A stretch of DNA of 64,000 nucleotides from JACCZX01 sp963801035 (GCA_963801035.1 CAWDDF010000009.1:310001-374000), one strand, 5' to 3'; positions 27,516 to 36,865 are shown, counted from the stretch's first letter. Numbers and translations: made by a program. The notes: generated from the letters alone by a model not told the origin.

Positions 27516-28487
27516 ATGAAAAGTACGAAGCTCATATTCGCGCTTGCACTCGGCGCTTTTGCGTGTGCGGCCCACGCACAAACCACGGCCTATCCCAGCA
27601 AGCCAGTCCGCTTGGTAGTCGGGTTTGCACCGGCGGGCGCCGCTGATTATGTGGCACGCGCGATGAGCGATGCCTTCAGCAAAGCGCTTGGACAGCCGGT
27701 AGTCGTCGACAACAAACCCGGCGCCGGCTCGAGCATCGCCGCAGACATTGTCGCCAAGTCACCAGCCGACGGCTACACATTGCTGATCGCGAGTCCGAGC
27801 AGCATTTCAGTGAACCCCGCACTCAATCCCAAGCTGTCGTACAAGCCATCTGACCTCGCGCCGATCACCAAGATCACGACTTCACCACTTGTGCTTGCAG
27901 TCAACTCGACAACGGGGATCCGCTCGGTGGCCGAATTGATTGCCGCCGCCAAGAAGGACCCCGGCAAACTCAATTACTCCTCGTCCGGCAATGGTTCGGC
28001 TCCGCATCTGGGAGCAGCACTTTTCACGCAGCTGACGGGCGCGGAGATGACACACATCCCCTATCGGGGCGGTGCGTTGGCTATCCAATCGGTGATGGCA
28101 GGTGACACGCAGGTCACTTTTGGAACTCCGCCCTCGGTGTTACCTCAAGTCGGCGGAGGAAGACTGCACGCAATCGCCGTCAGCACTCGCGAGCGTTCGC
28201 CGCTTGTGCCCGACCTGCCCGGAATGAGAGAAGCTGGCTTGCCGGAGTACAACCTTGAGTTCTGGTATGGCATGTTCGTGCCGGCTGGCACGCCGCCCGC
28301 CATCGTCAAGAAGCTCTACGAGGCGACGATCACAGCGATGCAGCAGCCGTCGGTCAAGGCTTCGCTGGCGCGTGAGGGTACCGATGTGTCGCTATCCACT
28401 TCTCCCGAGCAATTCGCGAGTTTCCTCATCGAAGACGGTAAGTTCTGGACGAACTTGGTGAAGAGCGCCAATGTCAAGGTTGAGTGA
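27516..28487 (+). CDS. Bug/TctC substrate-binding protein
   Basis: Periplasmic binding protein of 323 residues. ATG 27516 follows GGAGACACTG. The signal peptide ends near AHAQ; then PSKPVRLVVGFAPAGAADYV, VDNKPGAGSSIAADI, PADGYTLLIAS and NYSSSGNGSAPHLGAALF. Its end is 1 base from the convergent tcuB stop. Since tcuA/tcuB oxidise tricarballylate to aconitate, this protein could deliver tricarballylate or citrate (inference), replacing the MFS carrier TcuC that Salmonella uses. Confidence 0.92.
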   Translation: MKSTKLIFALALGAFACAAHAQTTAYPSKPVRLVVGFAPAGAADYVARAMSDAFSKALGQPVVVDNKPGAGSSIAADIVAKSPADGYTLLIASPSSISVNPALNPKLSYKPSDLAPITKITTSPLVLAVNSTTGIRSVAELIAAAKKDPGKLNYSSSGNGSAPHLGAALFTQLTGAEMTHIPYRGGALAIQSVMAGDTQVTFGTPPSVLPQVGGGRLHAIAVSTRERSPLVPDLPGMREAGLPEYNLEFWYGMFVPAGTPPAIVKKLYEATITAMQQPSVKASLAREGTDVSLSTSPEQFASFLIEDGKFWTNLVKSANVKVE

Positions 28488-28488
28488 G

Positions 28489-29631
28489 TTACTCGCCACC
28501 CACTTGTAAGCGGTTTGGCTGCCGCCGCTCAATCGCCCACTTCAGCAGCGCCGCTGCACGGTACACAGCGTGCGCGAACTTTCCATACGGAAGCGTGAGA
28601 AAGAGCGCCATCACGGTTCCGAGATGCACCGCCAGCAGCAGTCCCATCGCACCAGTGTCCCGTAGTGCAAGCAGCGCAAGACCGGTGACACTGATCGCAA
28701 ACAACAACACGATAAAGGCGCGGTCCATCGGACGCTGTTCCGGATCGAAGTGCAGCGGGTGACGGCGCATGTGCAGCCAGAGCAGGCCGGCGGGCCCAAT
28801 CAGCAGGCCGATTCCGCCGACAGTGCCAAGCAGAACGGGGACGCTGATAAAGGGATAGGGCGCCGGCTGTCGAAGCACATGGTGATAAAGCGTCGCCACG
28901 CACGTCGATGCGAAGCACAGCAGGAAGCCGTAGAAGGTCAGATGATGAAAGTATTTTCGCAGACGCGTGAACCGATCATCGGCCTCGTTGCAACCGTCGC
29001 CATGACCACCGTCTAGATAAGTCAGCGTCAGCGCATTGCGTGTTGCCTCCGACACAGGCGTAACAGTGATCGAGCCCGGCGACTGGCTGGACCAGAACCT
29101 CGCAGCGCCGATCGCCAGCGCCAACACGGCCCATCCAAAGGCCGCTCCGAACATCCACGCCATCATTGAGTGCGGAAAAATGGCGTAGAAATCGCCCGCA
29201 AGCGGCTCATGCAACAGAGTGCCATTGACGGCGAGAAGAAGCACCAGGAACAGCGCAAGAGCGCCTGCGGTTGCGAGCGCGACCACAAGACCGTTACGCT
29301 GATATAGAGCACCGAGCGCGCGCGGCCACGCGTACGCCGCGTACGTCTCACGGCGCAGCTGCGCCATCGCGCGCGGGACGTTGACGGCGAATTCATGCGG
29401 CGGCGCGTACTGGCACGATTGCAGGCAAGCGCTGCAGTTGTGGCAGAGATTGGCTAGATAGTGGGCGTCGGCAGCGCTGAACTCGAGTCGGCGCGTCATT
29501 GCCGGGAAGACGGCGCAATAACTCTCGCAATAGCGGCACGCGTTGCATATCTGCATCTGGCGAGCGACCTCGCTTGCAACCGCACTGCCATTGCCGAGCG
29601 CAGCGGCCTCACGCGTCAGCGCGTCAAGCAT
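28489..29631 (-). CDS. tcuB: Tricarballylate utilization Fe-S/haem electron-transfer protein TcuB
   Basis: Membrane protein of 380 residues that reoxidises TcuA and passes electrons to the quinone pool. The N-terminal part has two ferredoxin-like clusters (CNACRYCESYCAVFP and CHNCSACLQSCQYAPPHEF). The C-terminal half has several membrane helices with His pairs (FHHLTFYGFLLCF, LYHHVLR, LLAVHLGTVMALFL), fitting haem-type b ligands. Its start overlaps the tcuA end by 8 bases, so both are translated together. Confidence 0.94.
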   Translation of the reverse strand: MLDALTREAAALGNGSAVASEVARQMQICNACRYCESYCAVFPAMTRRLEFSAADAHYLANLCHNCSACLQSCQYAPPHEFAVNVPRAMAQLRRETYAAYAWPRALGALYQRNGLVVALATAGALALFLVLLLAVNGTLLHEPLAGDFYAIFPHSMMAWMFGAAFGWAVLALAIGAARFWSSQSPGSITVTPVSEATRNALTLTYLDGGHGDGCNEADDRFTRLRKYFHHLTFYGFLLCFASTCVATLYHHVLRQPAPYPFISVPVLLGTVGGIGLLIGPAGLLWLHMRRHPLHFDPEQRPMDRAFIVLLFAISVTGLALLALRDTGAMGLLLAVHLGTVMALFLTLPYGKFAHAVYRAAALLKWAIERRQPNRLQVGGE

Positions 29632-31021
29632 GAGCTGCTTCCTGTAGCGCGGCTTGCGCTGCTTCGGTTCCGGCGATGCGGCCGAATGCGGTGCCGATGC
29701 TCATGCCGACACCTGCCGTATATCCCTGGCCGAGCACGTTGCCGGCCATCATCTCGCCCGCAACGAAAAGGTTGTCGCTCGGCTTGCCGTCGAAGTACAC
29801 ACGCGCTTGCGCATCTGTCTTCAAACTCAGATAGGTGAACGTGATTCCCGGCCGCAACGCGTAGCCATAGAAAGGCGGCTGATCGATCGGCTGCGCCCAG
29901 TGAGACTTTGCAGGCGCGAGCCCTTCCGTATGACAGTCGTCAAGCGTGGTGTGGTCGAACGTACCGACGCGACAGGCTACGTTGTATTCGCTGAGTGTTT
30001 TGATGAAGCGCATTTCGTCGAGACCAAGCTTCCGTGCGAGCTCGGGCAGGCTGTCGGCTTGCACCCCGGGAAATACTGGCGGCATAAAGCGTCCGATCGC
30101 TTTGCGATCGATGATGCAGTAGCCGACCTGCTCAGGCTGCAGCGCGACGAGTCGGCCCCAGATCGCGTAGCGCTTGGGCCAGAAGTCTTCACCCTCGTCG
30201 TAGAACCGAACTGCATCGCGGTTGACGACGACGCCGAGCGAGACTGCGTCAACGCGTGTCACGATTCCGCCGTCGTACAGCGGCGCACGCGCATCGATTG
30301 CGACGCAATGAGCCTGCGTCGGATCACCGATGATGTCTGCGCCCTGCGCCATCATTTGCTTCAGCAGCACCCCCTGGTTGAACCGAGTGCCACGAATCAA
30401 AAAATTGTCCGCAGGCCACTCGCCTCGCTCGTTCTGCCCCCAGGCCTCGCGCAGCCATTCGCGATTCGATTCGAAGCCGCCGGCGGCGAGCACGCAGGCT
30501 CTGGCTTCGATGCGCTCGCTGCCGACGTATGCCGCGACGAATCGGCCATCGCGGATGTCGAGAGCATCCACCGGCGCGTCGTAGCGGACCTGCACGCCGA
30601 GATCCTGTGCGCTGCGGTAGTACGCATTGACCAGCGCTTTCCCTCCGCCGAGAAAGAACGCATTGGTGCGCGATAGATGCAGCGTGCCCGCCAGCGCCGG
30701 CTGAAAGCGCACGCCGTGTCTGCGCATCCATGGACGGCACGTCGACGAAGCGCGGATGACCAGGCGCGCAAGATGTTCGTTGGTGTTTCCTGCCGTCACT
30801 TTCAGCAGGTCCTGCAAGAACTCTTCCTCGGGATACGCATCGACCAGCACATCCTCGGGCGCATCGTGCATGCAGCGCAGGTTGCGCGTGTGCGGCGAGT
30901 TGCCGCCGCGCCACTCACGCGGCGACGCTTCGAGCAGCAGCACGCTCGCCCCTGCTTCTCGAGCCATCAGCGCTGCGCAAAGCGCCGCGTTGCCACCGCC
31001 GATTACAAGAACATCATGCAT
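29624..31021 (-). CDS. tcuA: FAD-dependent tricarballylate dehydrogenase TcuA
   Basis: Flavoprotein of about 465 residues that oxidises tricarballylate to cis-aconitate. It begins with the dinucleotide fold VLVIGGGNAALCAALMAREA, followed by the family's characteristic REWRGGNSPHTRNLRCMHDA, TNAFFLGGGKALVNAYYRSA and the C-terminal GEMMAGNVLGQGYTAGVGMS. Start 31021 (MHDVLVIGGG) matches homologues; ATG 31066 would add 15 residues. Neither has a good ribosome site. The gene is divergent from a solute-binding protein gene, with under 70 bases between. Confidence 0.93.
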   Translation of the reverse strand: MHDVLVIGGGNAALCAALMAREAGASVLLLEASPREWRGGNSPHTRNLRCMHDAPEDVLVDAYPEEEFLQDLLKVTAGNTNEHLARLVIRASSTCRPWMRRHGVRFQPALAGTLHLSRTNAFFLGGGKALVNAYYRSAQDLGVQVRYDAPVDALDIRDGRFVAAYVGSERIEARACVLAAGGFESNREWLREAWGQNERGEWPADNFLIRGTRFNQGVLLKQMMAQGADIIGDPTQAHCVAIDARAPLYDGGIVTRVDAVSLGVVVNRDAVRFYDEGEDFWPKRYAIWGRLVALQPEQVGYCIIDRKAIGRFMPPVFPGVQADSLPELARKLGLDEMRFIKTLSEYNVACRVGTFDHTTLDDCHTEGLAPAKSHWAQPIDQPPFYGYALRPGITFTYLSLKTDAQARVYFDGKPSDNLFVAGEMMAGNVLGQGYTAGVGMSIGTAFGRIAGTEAAQAALQEAAHA

Positions 31022-31087
31022 CGCGAAGCACTGTACGATCTGCGCGCTGAACGCCGTTGCATCCATTTCCCCAACTTGAGGTCATCA

Positions 31088-31953
31088 ATGAAGTTACTGG
31101 TTGCCGCATTTATCGCTTTCTTGCTGCCGTTGGACTCCTTTGCGCAAGAAGCGCCGGTGTTAGATGGACGCCTGAAGAAGATTCGCGATACGAAGTCCAT
31201 CGCGATTGCGCACCGAACGGACGCAGCGCCATTCTCGTTCGAAGATAACAAGAAGCAAGTGACGGGGTACAGCGTGGACCTCTGTCGCCGTGTGGTGGGC
31301 GCCATTGAGCGCCAGCTCGGACTGAGCGAGCTAAAGATCAAGTGGGTGCCTGTCACAGTACAGAATCGCTTCGATGCCGTCGCAAAAGGACAGGCAGATA
31401 TGGAGTGCGGCTCGAGCACCGTAACACTGAGCCGAATGAAGACGGTGGATTTTTCGAGCTTCATTTTTGTAGACGGTACGGGACTGCTTGTGAAGGCAAC
31501 GCAGGCCGCTGCAAGCCTTGGCGACTTCAGCGGCAAGAAAATCGGCGTGATCGGCGGAACCAGTAACGAGCGCGCCCTTAACGATGCCCTAAAGCGGCGG
31601 GTCGTCAACGCGACCGTGGTGCCATTGAAATCCAGCGACGAGGGGCTTGGCGCAAGTCGAAAGCGGCGAGATCGACGCGTTCGCGAGCGATCGCGTACTG
31701 CTGATGGCGCTCGCGGGGAAGTCCAAGGATTCCAAGGCACTCGCGTTACTCGGCGAAGGCACTTTCGTTCGAGCCTTATGCGATTGCACTACCGCGTGGC
31801 GACTGGCAAATGCGCTTGGCGGTCAACACAGCGCTGGCGCAGATTTATCGCAGCGGCGCTATCGTAGAAATCTTCGGCCGCTGGTTTGGCGCGCTGGGTC
31901 GGCCGGGAGCATTGACCGAAGCGACGTACCTGTTCGGAGCATTGCCGGAGTAG
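31088..31953 (+). CDS. Amino-acid-type ABC transporter substrate-binding protein, two frameshifts
   Basis: Family 3 extracellular solute-binding protein of about 288 residues resembling GltI (glutamate/aspartate). A signal peptide (VAAFIAFLLPLDSFAQ) is followed by IAIAHRTDAAPFSFEDN, VTGYSVDLCRRVV, DMECGSSTVTLSRMKTVDFS and KKIGVIGGTSNERA. The frame breaks near 31645, continues as AQVESGEIDAFASDRVLLMA, breaks again near 31765 and ends with FEPYAIALPRGDWQMRLAVN and IYRSGAIVEIFGRWFG, the normal family end, at a TAG. No ABC permease or ATPase is nearby. All sections are intact, so it may be functional with two sequence errors. Confidence 0.8.
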
Positions 31954-32051
31954 TCGTCGGTCGGTAAGCCAGCCTTGCAGTGATGGTGTGCGCGGTGTAA
32001 AGGTGAAGCTGCGTTAAGCGTCGCACCCGCAATGAAGTGAGTCGTATCGGC

Positions 32052-33176
32052 ATGAGGAAGATGTTGCGTTGGCTGCTGACGGTGTGGTGCTGCGCGGCAT
32101 TCAGCGGATGCGCGACATCCGACGGCGACGCCGGCCGGCCCGGATTGAGCGCGGCCGATACGCGCACGTTGATTGTCCGCTTGCTGCCGCCTAATCTGCC
32201 GGATCGCAGCGGCTGGGCGGCCGATATTTATGCGGCGTTTGCCACGCAGGACATCGCGGCGACGGCGGAGAACATCTGCGCCGTGCTTGCGGTCACCGAA
32301 CAGGAGTCGACTTTTCGTGCGGACCCGCCGGTGCCGGGGCTTTCATCAATCGCATGGCAGGAGATCGACAGACAGGCCGATCGCGCCGGAGTGCCGAGGT
32401 TTGCCGTCCACGCCGCGCTGCGTTTGACGTCATCCAACGGCAAGAGCTACAGCGAGCGCATCGACGCGGCAACGACCGAGAAGCAACTGAGCGAAATCTT
32501 CGAAGACTTCATCAGCATGGTGCCGCTGGGCAAAACATTTCTCGCCAGTCGCAATCCGGTGCGTACCGGCGGTCCGATGCAGGTGAGCATTGCATTCGCC
32601 GAGGGTCAGGCGGCGGCCAGTCGATATCCGTATCCGATCGAACACTCGATTCGACACGAAGTGTTTACGCGACGTGGCGGCATGTACTTCGGCATTGCAC
32701 ATCTGCTCGGCTACGAAGCGCCGTATTCGCAACCGCTGTATCGCTTCGCTGACTTCAACGCGGGCCGATACGCGAGTCGCAACGCGGCGTTTCAAAATGC
32801 GCTGAGCATCGCTTCGGGAGTTCCGCTGGTTCTGGATGGCGACTTGTTGCCTCCCGGGGCCAAACCGGAGACACCCACCGGTAGCACCGAGTTGGCTGCT
32901 CTTGCGCTTGCAAAGCGGCTCGACATGACCGCGACTGCAATACGGCGCGATCTCGAGCGCGGGACCGAGGTCGCTTTCGAGCGCACCCGACTTTACGAGC
33001 GCGTGTTTACGCGGGCGGACCAGGCAAACGGCCGGCCGGTGCCCCGCGCCGTTTTGCCGGCAATCGACTTGAAAAGTCCCAAGATCAAACGCAAATTAAC
33101 TACCGAGTGGTTCGCGCGCCGCGTCGACGAGCGTTATCAGCGTTGCCTGACCCGAGCGAGCCAATTGAGCGGCTGA
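32052..33176 (+). CDS. DUF1615 family lipoprotein
   Basis: Predicted lipoprotein of 374 residues of the DUF1615 family, whose function is not known. Start ATG 32052 gives a short type II signal peptide with lipobox FSGC. The N-terminal half is helical (ENICAVLAVTEQESTFRADP), recalling lytic transglycosylase-type folds with a Glu at TEQES, and the middle has GPMQVSIAFAE and IRHEVFTRRGGMYFGIAHLL, which also resemble lysozyme-like sequences. A role in cell-wall turnover is thus possible (inference). The TerB gene follows after 20 bases. Confidence 0.8.
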   Translation: MRKMLRWLLTVWCCAAFSGCATSDGDAGRPGLSAADTRTLIVRLLPPNLPDRSGWAADIYAAFATQDIAATAENICAVLAVTEQESTFRADPPVPGLSSIAWQEIDRQADRAGVPRFAVHAALRLTSSNGKSYSERIDAATTEKQLSEIFEDFISMVPLGKTFLASRNPVRTGGPMQVSIAFAEGQAAASRYPYPIEHSIRHEVFTRRGGMYFGIAHLLGYEAPYSQPLYRFADFNAGRYASRNAAFQNALSIASGVPLVLDGDLLPPGAKPETPTGSTELAALALAKRLDMTATAIRRDLERGTEVAFERTRLYERVFTRADQANGRPVPRAVLPAIDLKSPKIKRKLTTEWFARRVDERYQRCLTRASQLSG

Positions 33177-33196
33177 CCATAGAAGGGCTGTCTGTC

Positions 33197-33658
33197 GTGC
33201 TGAAATCCGTTCTAGATTTCTTTGATCGCAATATTGCGCGCGACGCTCCGTCGGCCGGGCGTCACGGCGTCGAGCTAGCGACCGCCGCGCTTTTGGTCGA
33301 AGTGGTACGCAGCGATGCCGGGATTGCGCCGAGCGAACAGCAGGCGGTCATGCGTGCCGTGCGCGAGAAGTTCAACCTATCCGAAGAAGAAGCGCTAACG
33401 ATATTCGAGCTGGCGGAAGAAGAAGTACGCACCGCCAATGACTACTATCAGTTCACTTCACTGATCAACCGTCACTTCGACCAACAGCAGAAACAACACG
33501 TGATCGAACTGATGTGGCGCATGGCCTATGCAGACGCCGAATTGGCGGCGCACGAAAATCACGTGTTGCGCCGAGTTGCGGAGTTACTGCATGTCACGCA
33601 TGGTGATTACATCGCGGCAAAGATGCGTGCGCGCGATGCGGCTGAGCGCGGCGAATAA
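33197..33658 (+). CDS. TerB family (tellurite resistance-like) protein
   Basis: Helical cytosolic protein of 153 residues of the TerB/DjlA-N-like family, acidic and metal-binding. The start is a GTG with AGAAGGG upstream. Features: AALLVEVVRSDAGIAPSEQQ, EEEALTIFELAEEEVRTAND and MWRMAYADAELAAHENHVLR, each with the conserved acidic helix-loop motif. Many such stand-alone proteins occur in betaproteobacteria and need not confer tellurite resistance. It is probably cotranscribed with the DUF1615 lipoprotein. Confidence 0.85.
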   Translation: MLKSVLDFFDRNIARDAPSAGRHGVELATAALLVEVVRSDAGIAPSEQQAVMRAVREKFNLSEEEALTIFELAEEEVRTANDYYQFTSLINRHFDQQQKQHVIELMWRMAYADAELAAHENHVLRRVAELLHVTHGDYIAAKMRARDAAERGE

Positions 33659-33684
33659 CATCGCCGCGCCCAGTGAGATAACAA

Positions 33685-34350
33685 CTAAGCGTCGCGGTCG
33701 CCTAGGAAAATTTCTACTCTGCGATTGCGAGCGCGGCCGGCTTCGGTGTCATTGCTGGCAACCGGCTCACGAGCGCCGCGCCCGTCGATGCTGAAACGAT
33801 TGGACGCTACGCCACGCGAAACCAAGTAATCCCGCGTCGCGTCGGCCCGCTGCAAAGACAACGGTTCATTCACTGCAGGCGAGCCTGTTGCATCGGTGTG
33901 GCCGATGATCGTGACGGTGCTGCTTGGGTTTTGCTGTAGTGACTGCGCAAAATTGTCGAGCGATGTGCGGAAGTTGGGCTTGATAACGGCCTGTCCCGAG
34001 TCAAAAGCGATATCGCCCGGAATGACGATCTGCAGCCGGTTGTCTGCCGTCCGCGTCACTTCGACACCTGTACCTTGTGTCGCTTGTTGAATCTCTTTCT
34101 GCTGATTCTCCATGCGCTTGTTCCAGACGTAGCCACCCAGTGCGCCGACAGCGGCACCGATCGCTGCGCCAGCGGCCGCGCCGCGGCCTCGATTGCTATC
34201 GTTGCCAAGCGCGCCGATAGCGGCGCCCGCTGCTGCGCCAACACCGGCGCCTGTTGCTGTGCGACGCTGTCCCTCGTCCATCGTTTCGCAGGCGCCCAAT
34301 GAAGAGATGGCGAGCACCGCTGAAGCGGTCACTGCAACTATTTTTCGCAT
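33685..34350 (-). CDS. OmpA-family lipoprotein with glycine-zipper segment (YiaD-like)
   Basis: Outer-membrane lipoprotein of 221 residues. ATG 34350 has an AGGAG ribosome site. After a lipobox (SLGAC) comes a glycine-zipper region (GAGVGAAAGAAIGALG and GAAAGAAIGAAVGALGG), then a C-terminal OmpA domain that binds peptidoglycan, shown by DIAFDSGQAVIKPNFRTSLD, VTIIGHTDATGSPAVNEPLS, LSLQRADATRDYLVSRGV and GRARNRRVEIFL. The arrangement matches YiaD and its relatives, which tie the outer membrane to the wall. Confidence 0.93.
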   Translation of the reverse strand: MRKIVAVTASAVLAISSLGACETMDEGQRRTATGAGVGAAAGAAIGALGNDSNRGRGAAAGAAIGAAVGALGGYVWNKRMENQQKEIQQATQGTGVEVTRTADNRLQIVIPGDIAFDSGQAVIKPNFRTSLDNFAQSLQQNPSSTVTIIGHTDATGSPAVNEPLSLQRADATRDYLVSRGVASNRFSIDGRGAREPVASNDTEAGRARNRRVEIFLGDRDA

Positions 34351-34407
34351 GAGTAACTCTCCTGATCGTGTTCAGTCCAAGCAAAAAAGCAAACGCGATG
34401 CCCGGAC

Positions 34408-34433
34408 CGCTACCGCTCGTCTTAGCGGTAGCG
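34408..34433 (-). terminator. Hairpin overlapping the stop of the MetE-like gene
   Basis: CGCTACCGCT at 34408-34417 and AGCGGTAGCG at 34424-34433 form a perfect 10-bp stem with a 6-base loop. Read on the minus strand it spans the stop codon of the MetE-like gene and is followed some 20 bases later by a T6 run. It probably acts as the end of that transcript, although the T-tract is further away than in a classical terminator. Confidence 0.5.
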
Positions 34434-35441
34434 CGTGCGTGCAAGCGCCGCGCCTTGCACCAACGCGTTAAGTTTGCGCAATGCGATGTCGCGGTTCATC
34501 GGCGCCATCCCGCAGTTCGTGCACGGCAGCAATTTGTGTTGCGGCACGAAAGCGAGTGCTTTGTCGATGACTCCCGCAACCTGTTCGGGAGTCTCGACTT
34601 CATCCGAGGCAACATCGATAACGCCGACCATCACATCCTTGTTGACCAGAAGCTGCATTAATTCCATCGGAACGTGCGAGTTGGCGCACTCCAGTGAAAC
34701 CTGTTTGATTGAGCTGCGGGCCAGAGCCGGGAAGATCTGCTCATACTGACGCCACTCTTCACCGAGGCTTTTTTTCCAGTCAATATTGGCTTGGATACCG
34801 TAGCCGTAGCAGATATGAACGGCAGTCGTGCAGGTCAACCCGGCCGCCGCACGTTCGAGTGCTTCGATGCCCCAGTCATTCACTTCCTTTGGGTAGACGT
34901 TAAACGCCGGCTCGTCGAATTGCACGACGTCGACACCGTCGGCCTGCAACGCACGTGCCTCTTCGTTAAGCAGGTCGGCGAACGCCATCGCCATCGTGCG
35001 CCTGTCTCCGTAATAACGATCGGCGACGGTGTCGACGATCGTAAGCGGGCCCGGAAGCGTGATCTTTAGTTTCTTTTTTGTATGCGCGCGCGCCAGCGTC
35101 GCTTCGGATCGGTGAACGCGCGAACGCAGCGTCAGAGGGCCGGTCACCTGCGGCACCATCGCTTCGTACCGGTTATCGCGTATTCCCATTTTCACTTTAT
35201 GTTCGAAATCGATGCCAGTCACCGCCTCGAGGAAGCCATGGACGAAGTGCTGTCGCGACTGCTCACCGTCGGTGACGATGTCGAGTCCCGCGTCCTCCTG
35301 CTCCTTCAGCACCAGCACCGTCGCGTCGCGCTTGGCGGCCGCGAGTTCAGCGCCTTGCGCTTTCCATTGCGGCCAGAGTTTCTGCGTCTCGGCGAGCCAG
35401 AACGGCTTTGGCAAACTACCTGCGATTGTCGTTTCGAACAT
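34422..35441 (-). CDS. Short cobalamin-independent methionine synthase-like protein (MetE C-terminal domain)
   Basis: Methyltransferase of 339 residues corresponding to the catalytic C-terminal barrel of MetE, with no N-terminal barrel. ATG 35441 follows a GGAGGGGAC site. Zinc ligands are present: His and Cys in AVHICYGYG, Glu and Cys region SLECANSH, and Cys in LLPCTNCGM. Opening segments TTIAGSLPKPFWLAE and LDIVTDGEQSRQHF are typical. Such core-MetE proteins methylate homocysteine from an unidentified or corrinoid donor rather than polyglutamyl-folate (known for related families). Confidence 0.88.
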   Translation of the reverse strand: MFETTIAGSLPKPFWLAETQKLWPQWKAQGAELAAAKRDATVLVLKEQEDAGLDIVTDGEQSRQHFVHGFLEAVTGIDFEHKVKMGIRDNRYEAMVPQVTGPLTLRSRVHRSEATLARAHTKKKLKITLPGPLTIVDTVADRYYGDRRTMAMAFADLLNEEARALQADGVDVVQFDEPAFNVYPKEVNDWGIEALERAAAGLTCTTAVHICYGYGIQANIDWKKSLGEEWRQYEQIFPALARSSIKQVSLECANSHVPMELMQLLVNKDVMVGVIDVASDEVETPEQVAGVIDKALAFVPQHKLLPCTNCGMAPMNRDIALRKLNALVQGAALARTRYR

Positions 35442-35519
35442 GTCCCCTCCGTTGCAGTCCTGCCGTCATATATAGTCAGACAGCAGTGTTGACACAATAA
35501 CCTTGACGCCCGAGCCCTC

Positions 35520-36203
35520 ATGAATGCACCGGTATCGGAAAAGATTCGTGCTCGGCTGCGCGCAGCCGGACAGCGATTCCACGCGAACGACAATATCGCC
35601 GCGCATATCGAGCCCGGCGAGTTGCCGCTACTGCAGGATGAAGTCGAACAGAAGGTGCTCGCCGTGCTGCAAAGTCTGGTGATCGACACCGAGAGCGATC
35701 ACAACACGCGCGGGACCGCGCGCCGTATCGCCCGCATGTATCTCGGTGAAGTATTCCGCGGCCGCTATGCGCCTAAGCCGCACATGACGGAGTTTCCGAA
35801 TGTCGAGCAGCTGAACGAGCTGATGATTATCGGACCGATCACGGTACGCAGCGCGTGCTCGCATCATCTGTGTCCGATTCTCGGCAAGCTCTGGATCGGA
35901 GTTTTGCCCAACGAAGATTCGAACCTGATCGGCTTATCGAAATATTCGCGGCTTGCGGACTGGCTGATGAGCCGGCCGCAAATTCAGGAAGAAGCGGTGA
36001 CGCATCTGGCCGATTTGTTGCAGGCCTCGATGAATCCGGACGGCCTGGCGCTCGTGATGGAGGCCGATCACTTCTGCATGCAGTGGCGCGGTGTCAAGGA
36101 TGCCGACTCGAAGATGATCAACAGCGTGATGCGTGGCTCGTTTTTGAAAAATCCGAATTTGCGCGCTGAGTTCTTGTCGCTGCTTAGGGATCGCGGCGGT
36201 TGA
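35520..36203 (+). CDS. folE: GTP cyclohydrolase I
   Basis: Enzyme of 227 residues that converts GTP to dihydroneopterin triphosphate, the first step of folate synthesis. Zinc ligands are seen in SACSHHLCPILGK (Cys and His) and HFCMQWRGVKD (Cys). The segment SDHNTRGTARRIARMYLGEV and LIGLSKYSRLADWL also match. The motif reads CSHHLCP rather than the common CEHHLLPF, placing it in a diverged subfamily. It is divergent from the MetE-like gene with about 80 bases between, suggesting linked one-carbon metabolism. Confidence 0.9.
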   Translation: MNAPVSEKIRARLRAAGQRFHANDNIAAHIEPGELPLLQDEVEQKVLAVLQSLVIDTESDHNTRGTARRIARMYLGEVFRGRYAPKPHMTEFPNVEQLNELMIIGPITVRSACSHHLCPILGKLWIGVLPNEDSNLIGLSKYSRLADWLMSRPQIQEEAVTHLADLLQASMNPDGLALVMEADHFCMQWRGVKDADSKMINSVMRGSFLKNPNLRAEFLSLLRDRGG

Positions 36204-36236
36204 TCGGGACGATTCGCGCAATAGTTTGCGAAATTC

Positions 36237-36737
36237 TTAGCCGCCGCGCGCTACGCGACGATGGTCCCAGGGCGGAACGGGATCGCTGAACGACCATAAG
36301 CCGGAGTGGGTCAGGCGCGCATCGCTTTCCGCGCGTGCATATCGCTCGCGGTCGACCGCGCGCTGCTCGTGGGCGTACTTGACGTAGTGCCACGCATAGC
36401 CGCGCCGAATTTGCTCGAGCCCTAGGTCGACGCCATCGACGATCACGCGACATACCGCGCGACCGTAGCGATCGACCTTCGGACAATCGGCGGTTGCCGC
36501 TCGCCCGTGCGCGAGTGCGGCTAGCGACTGTCGGGCACGCTGGCCATACGGCTGCGTACGCTCGGGAGCATCGATGCCGTCAAGTCGAATCCTGTATTGC
36601 GTCTTGTTGGCATCCAGCAGCGTCAGCGTGTCGCCGTCGGAGATGCTGACCACCGTGCCGTGCCGCTCGGCCGAGAGCGCCGCCAACGGCGACGCAAGCG
36701 CCATCAACATCGCGAAAAGCACTCGCATCATTGTCAT
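36237..36737 (-). CDS. Exported thermonuclease (SNase-like) family nuclease
   Basis: Secreted or periplasmic nuclease of 166 residues. A signal peptide (MMRVLFAMLMALASPLAALS) precedes an SNase fold: GTVVSISDGDTLTLLD, the catalytic Arg and Glu of IRLDGIDAPERTQPYGQRAR, and VDRYGRAVCRV. It is of normal size for this family. It converges with folE and is divergent from sodC. Confidence 0.9.
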   Translation of the reverse strand: MTMMRVLFAMLMALASPLAALSAERHGTVVSISDGDTLTLLDANKTQYRIRLDGIDAPERTQPYGQRARQSLAALAHGRAATADCPKVDRYGRAVCRVIVDGVDLGLEQIRRGYAWHYVKYAHEQRAVDRERYARAESDARLTHSGLWSFSDPVPPWDHRRVARGG

Positions 36738-36865
36738 CCCAGGTCGACGTATCCATCGATCCTAGGAACCGGCGCATTCGAGAAACGATCGGAAAGAGGC
36801 AATGTGCGGCGGCATTTCAACGCTCACCGGCAAGCGGCTAACATCGTTCGGGTGGAGGAGATACG

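Noticed and set aside
29654..30676. 340-codon plus-strand open frame opposite tcuA
   Set aside because: Shadow of tcuA; the tcuA motifs are complete on the minus strand.
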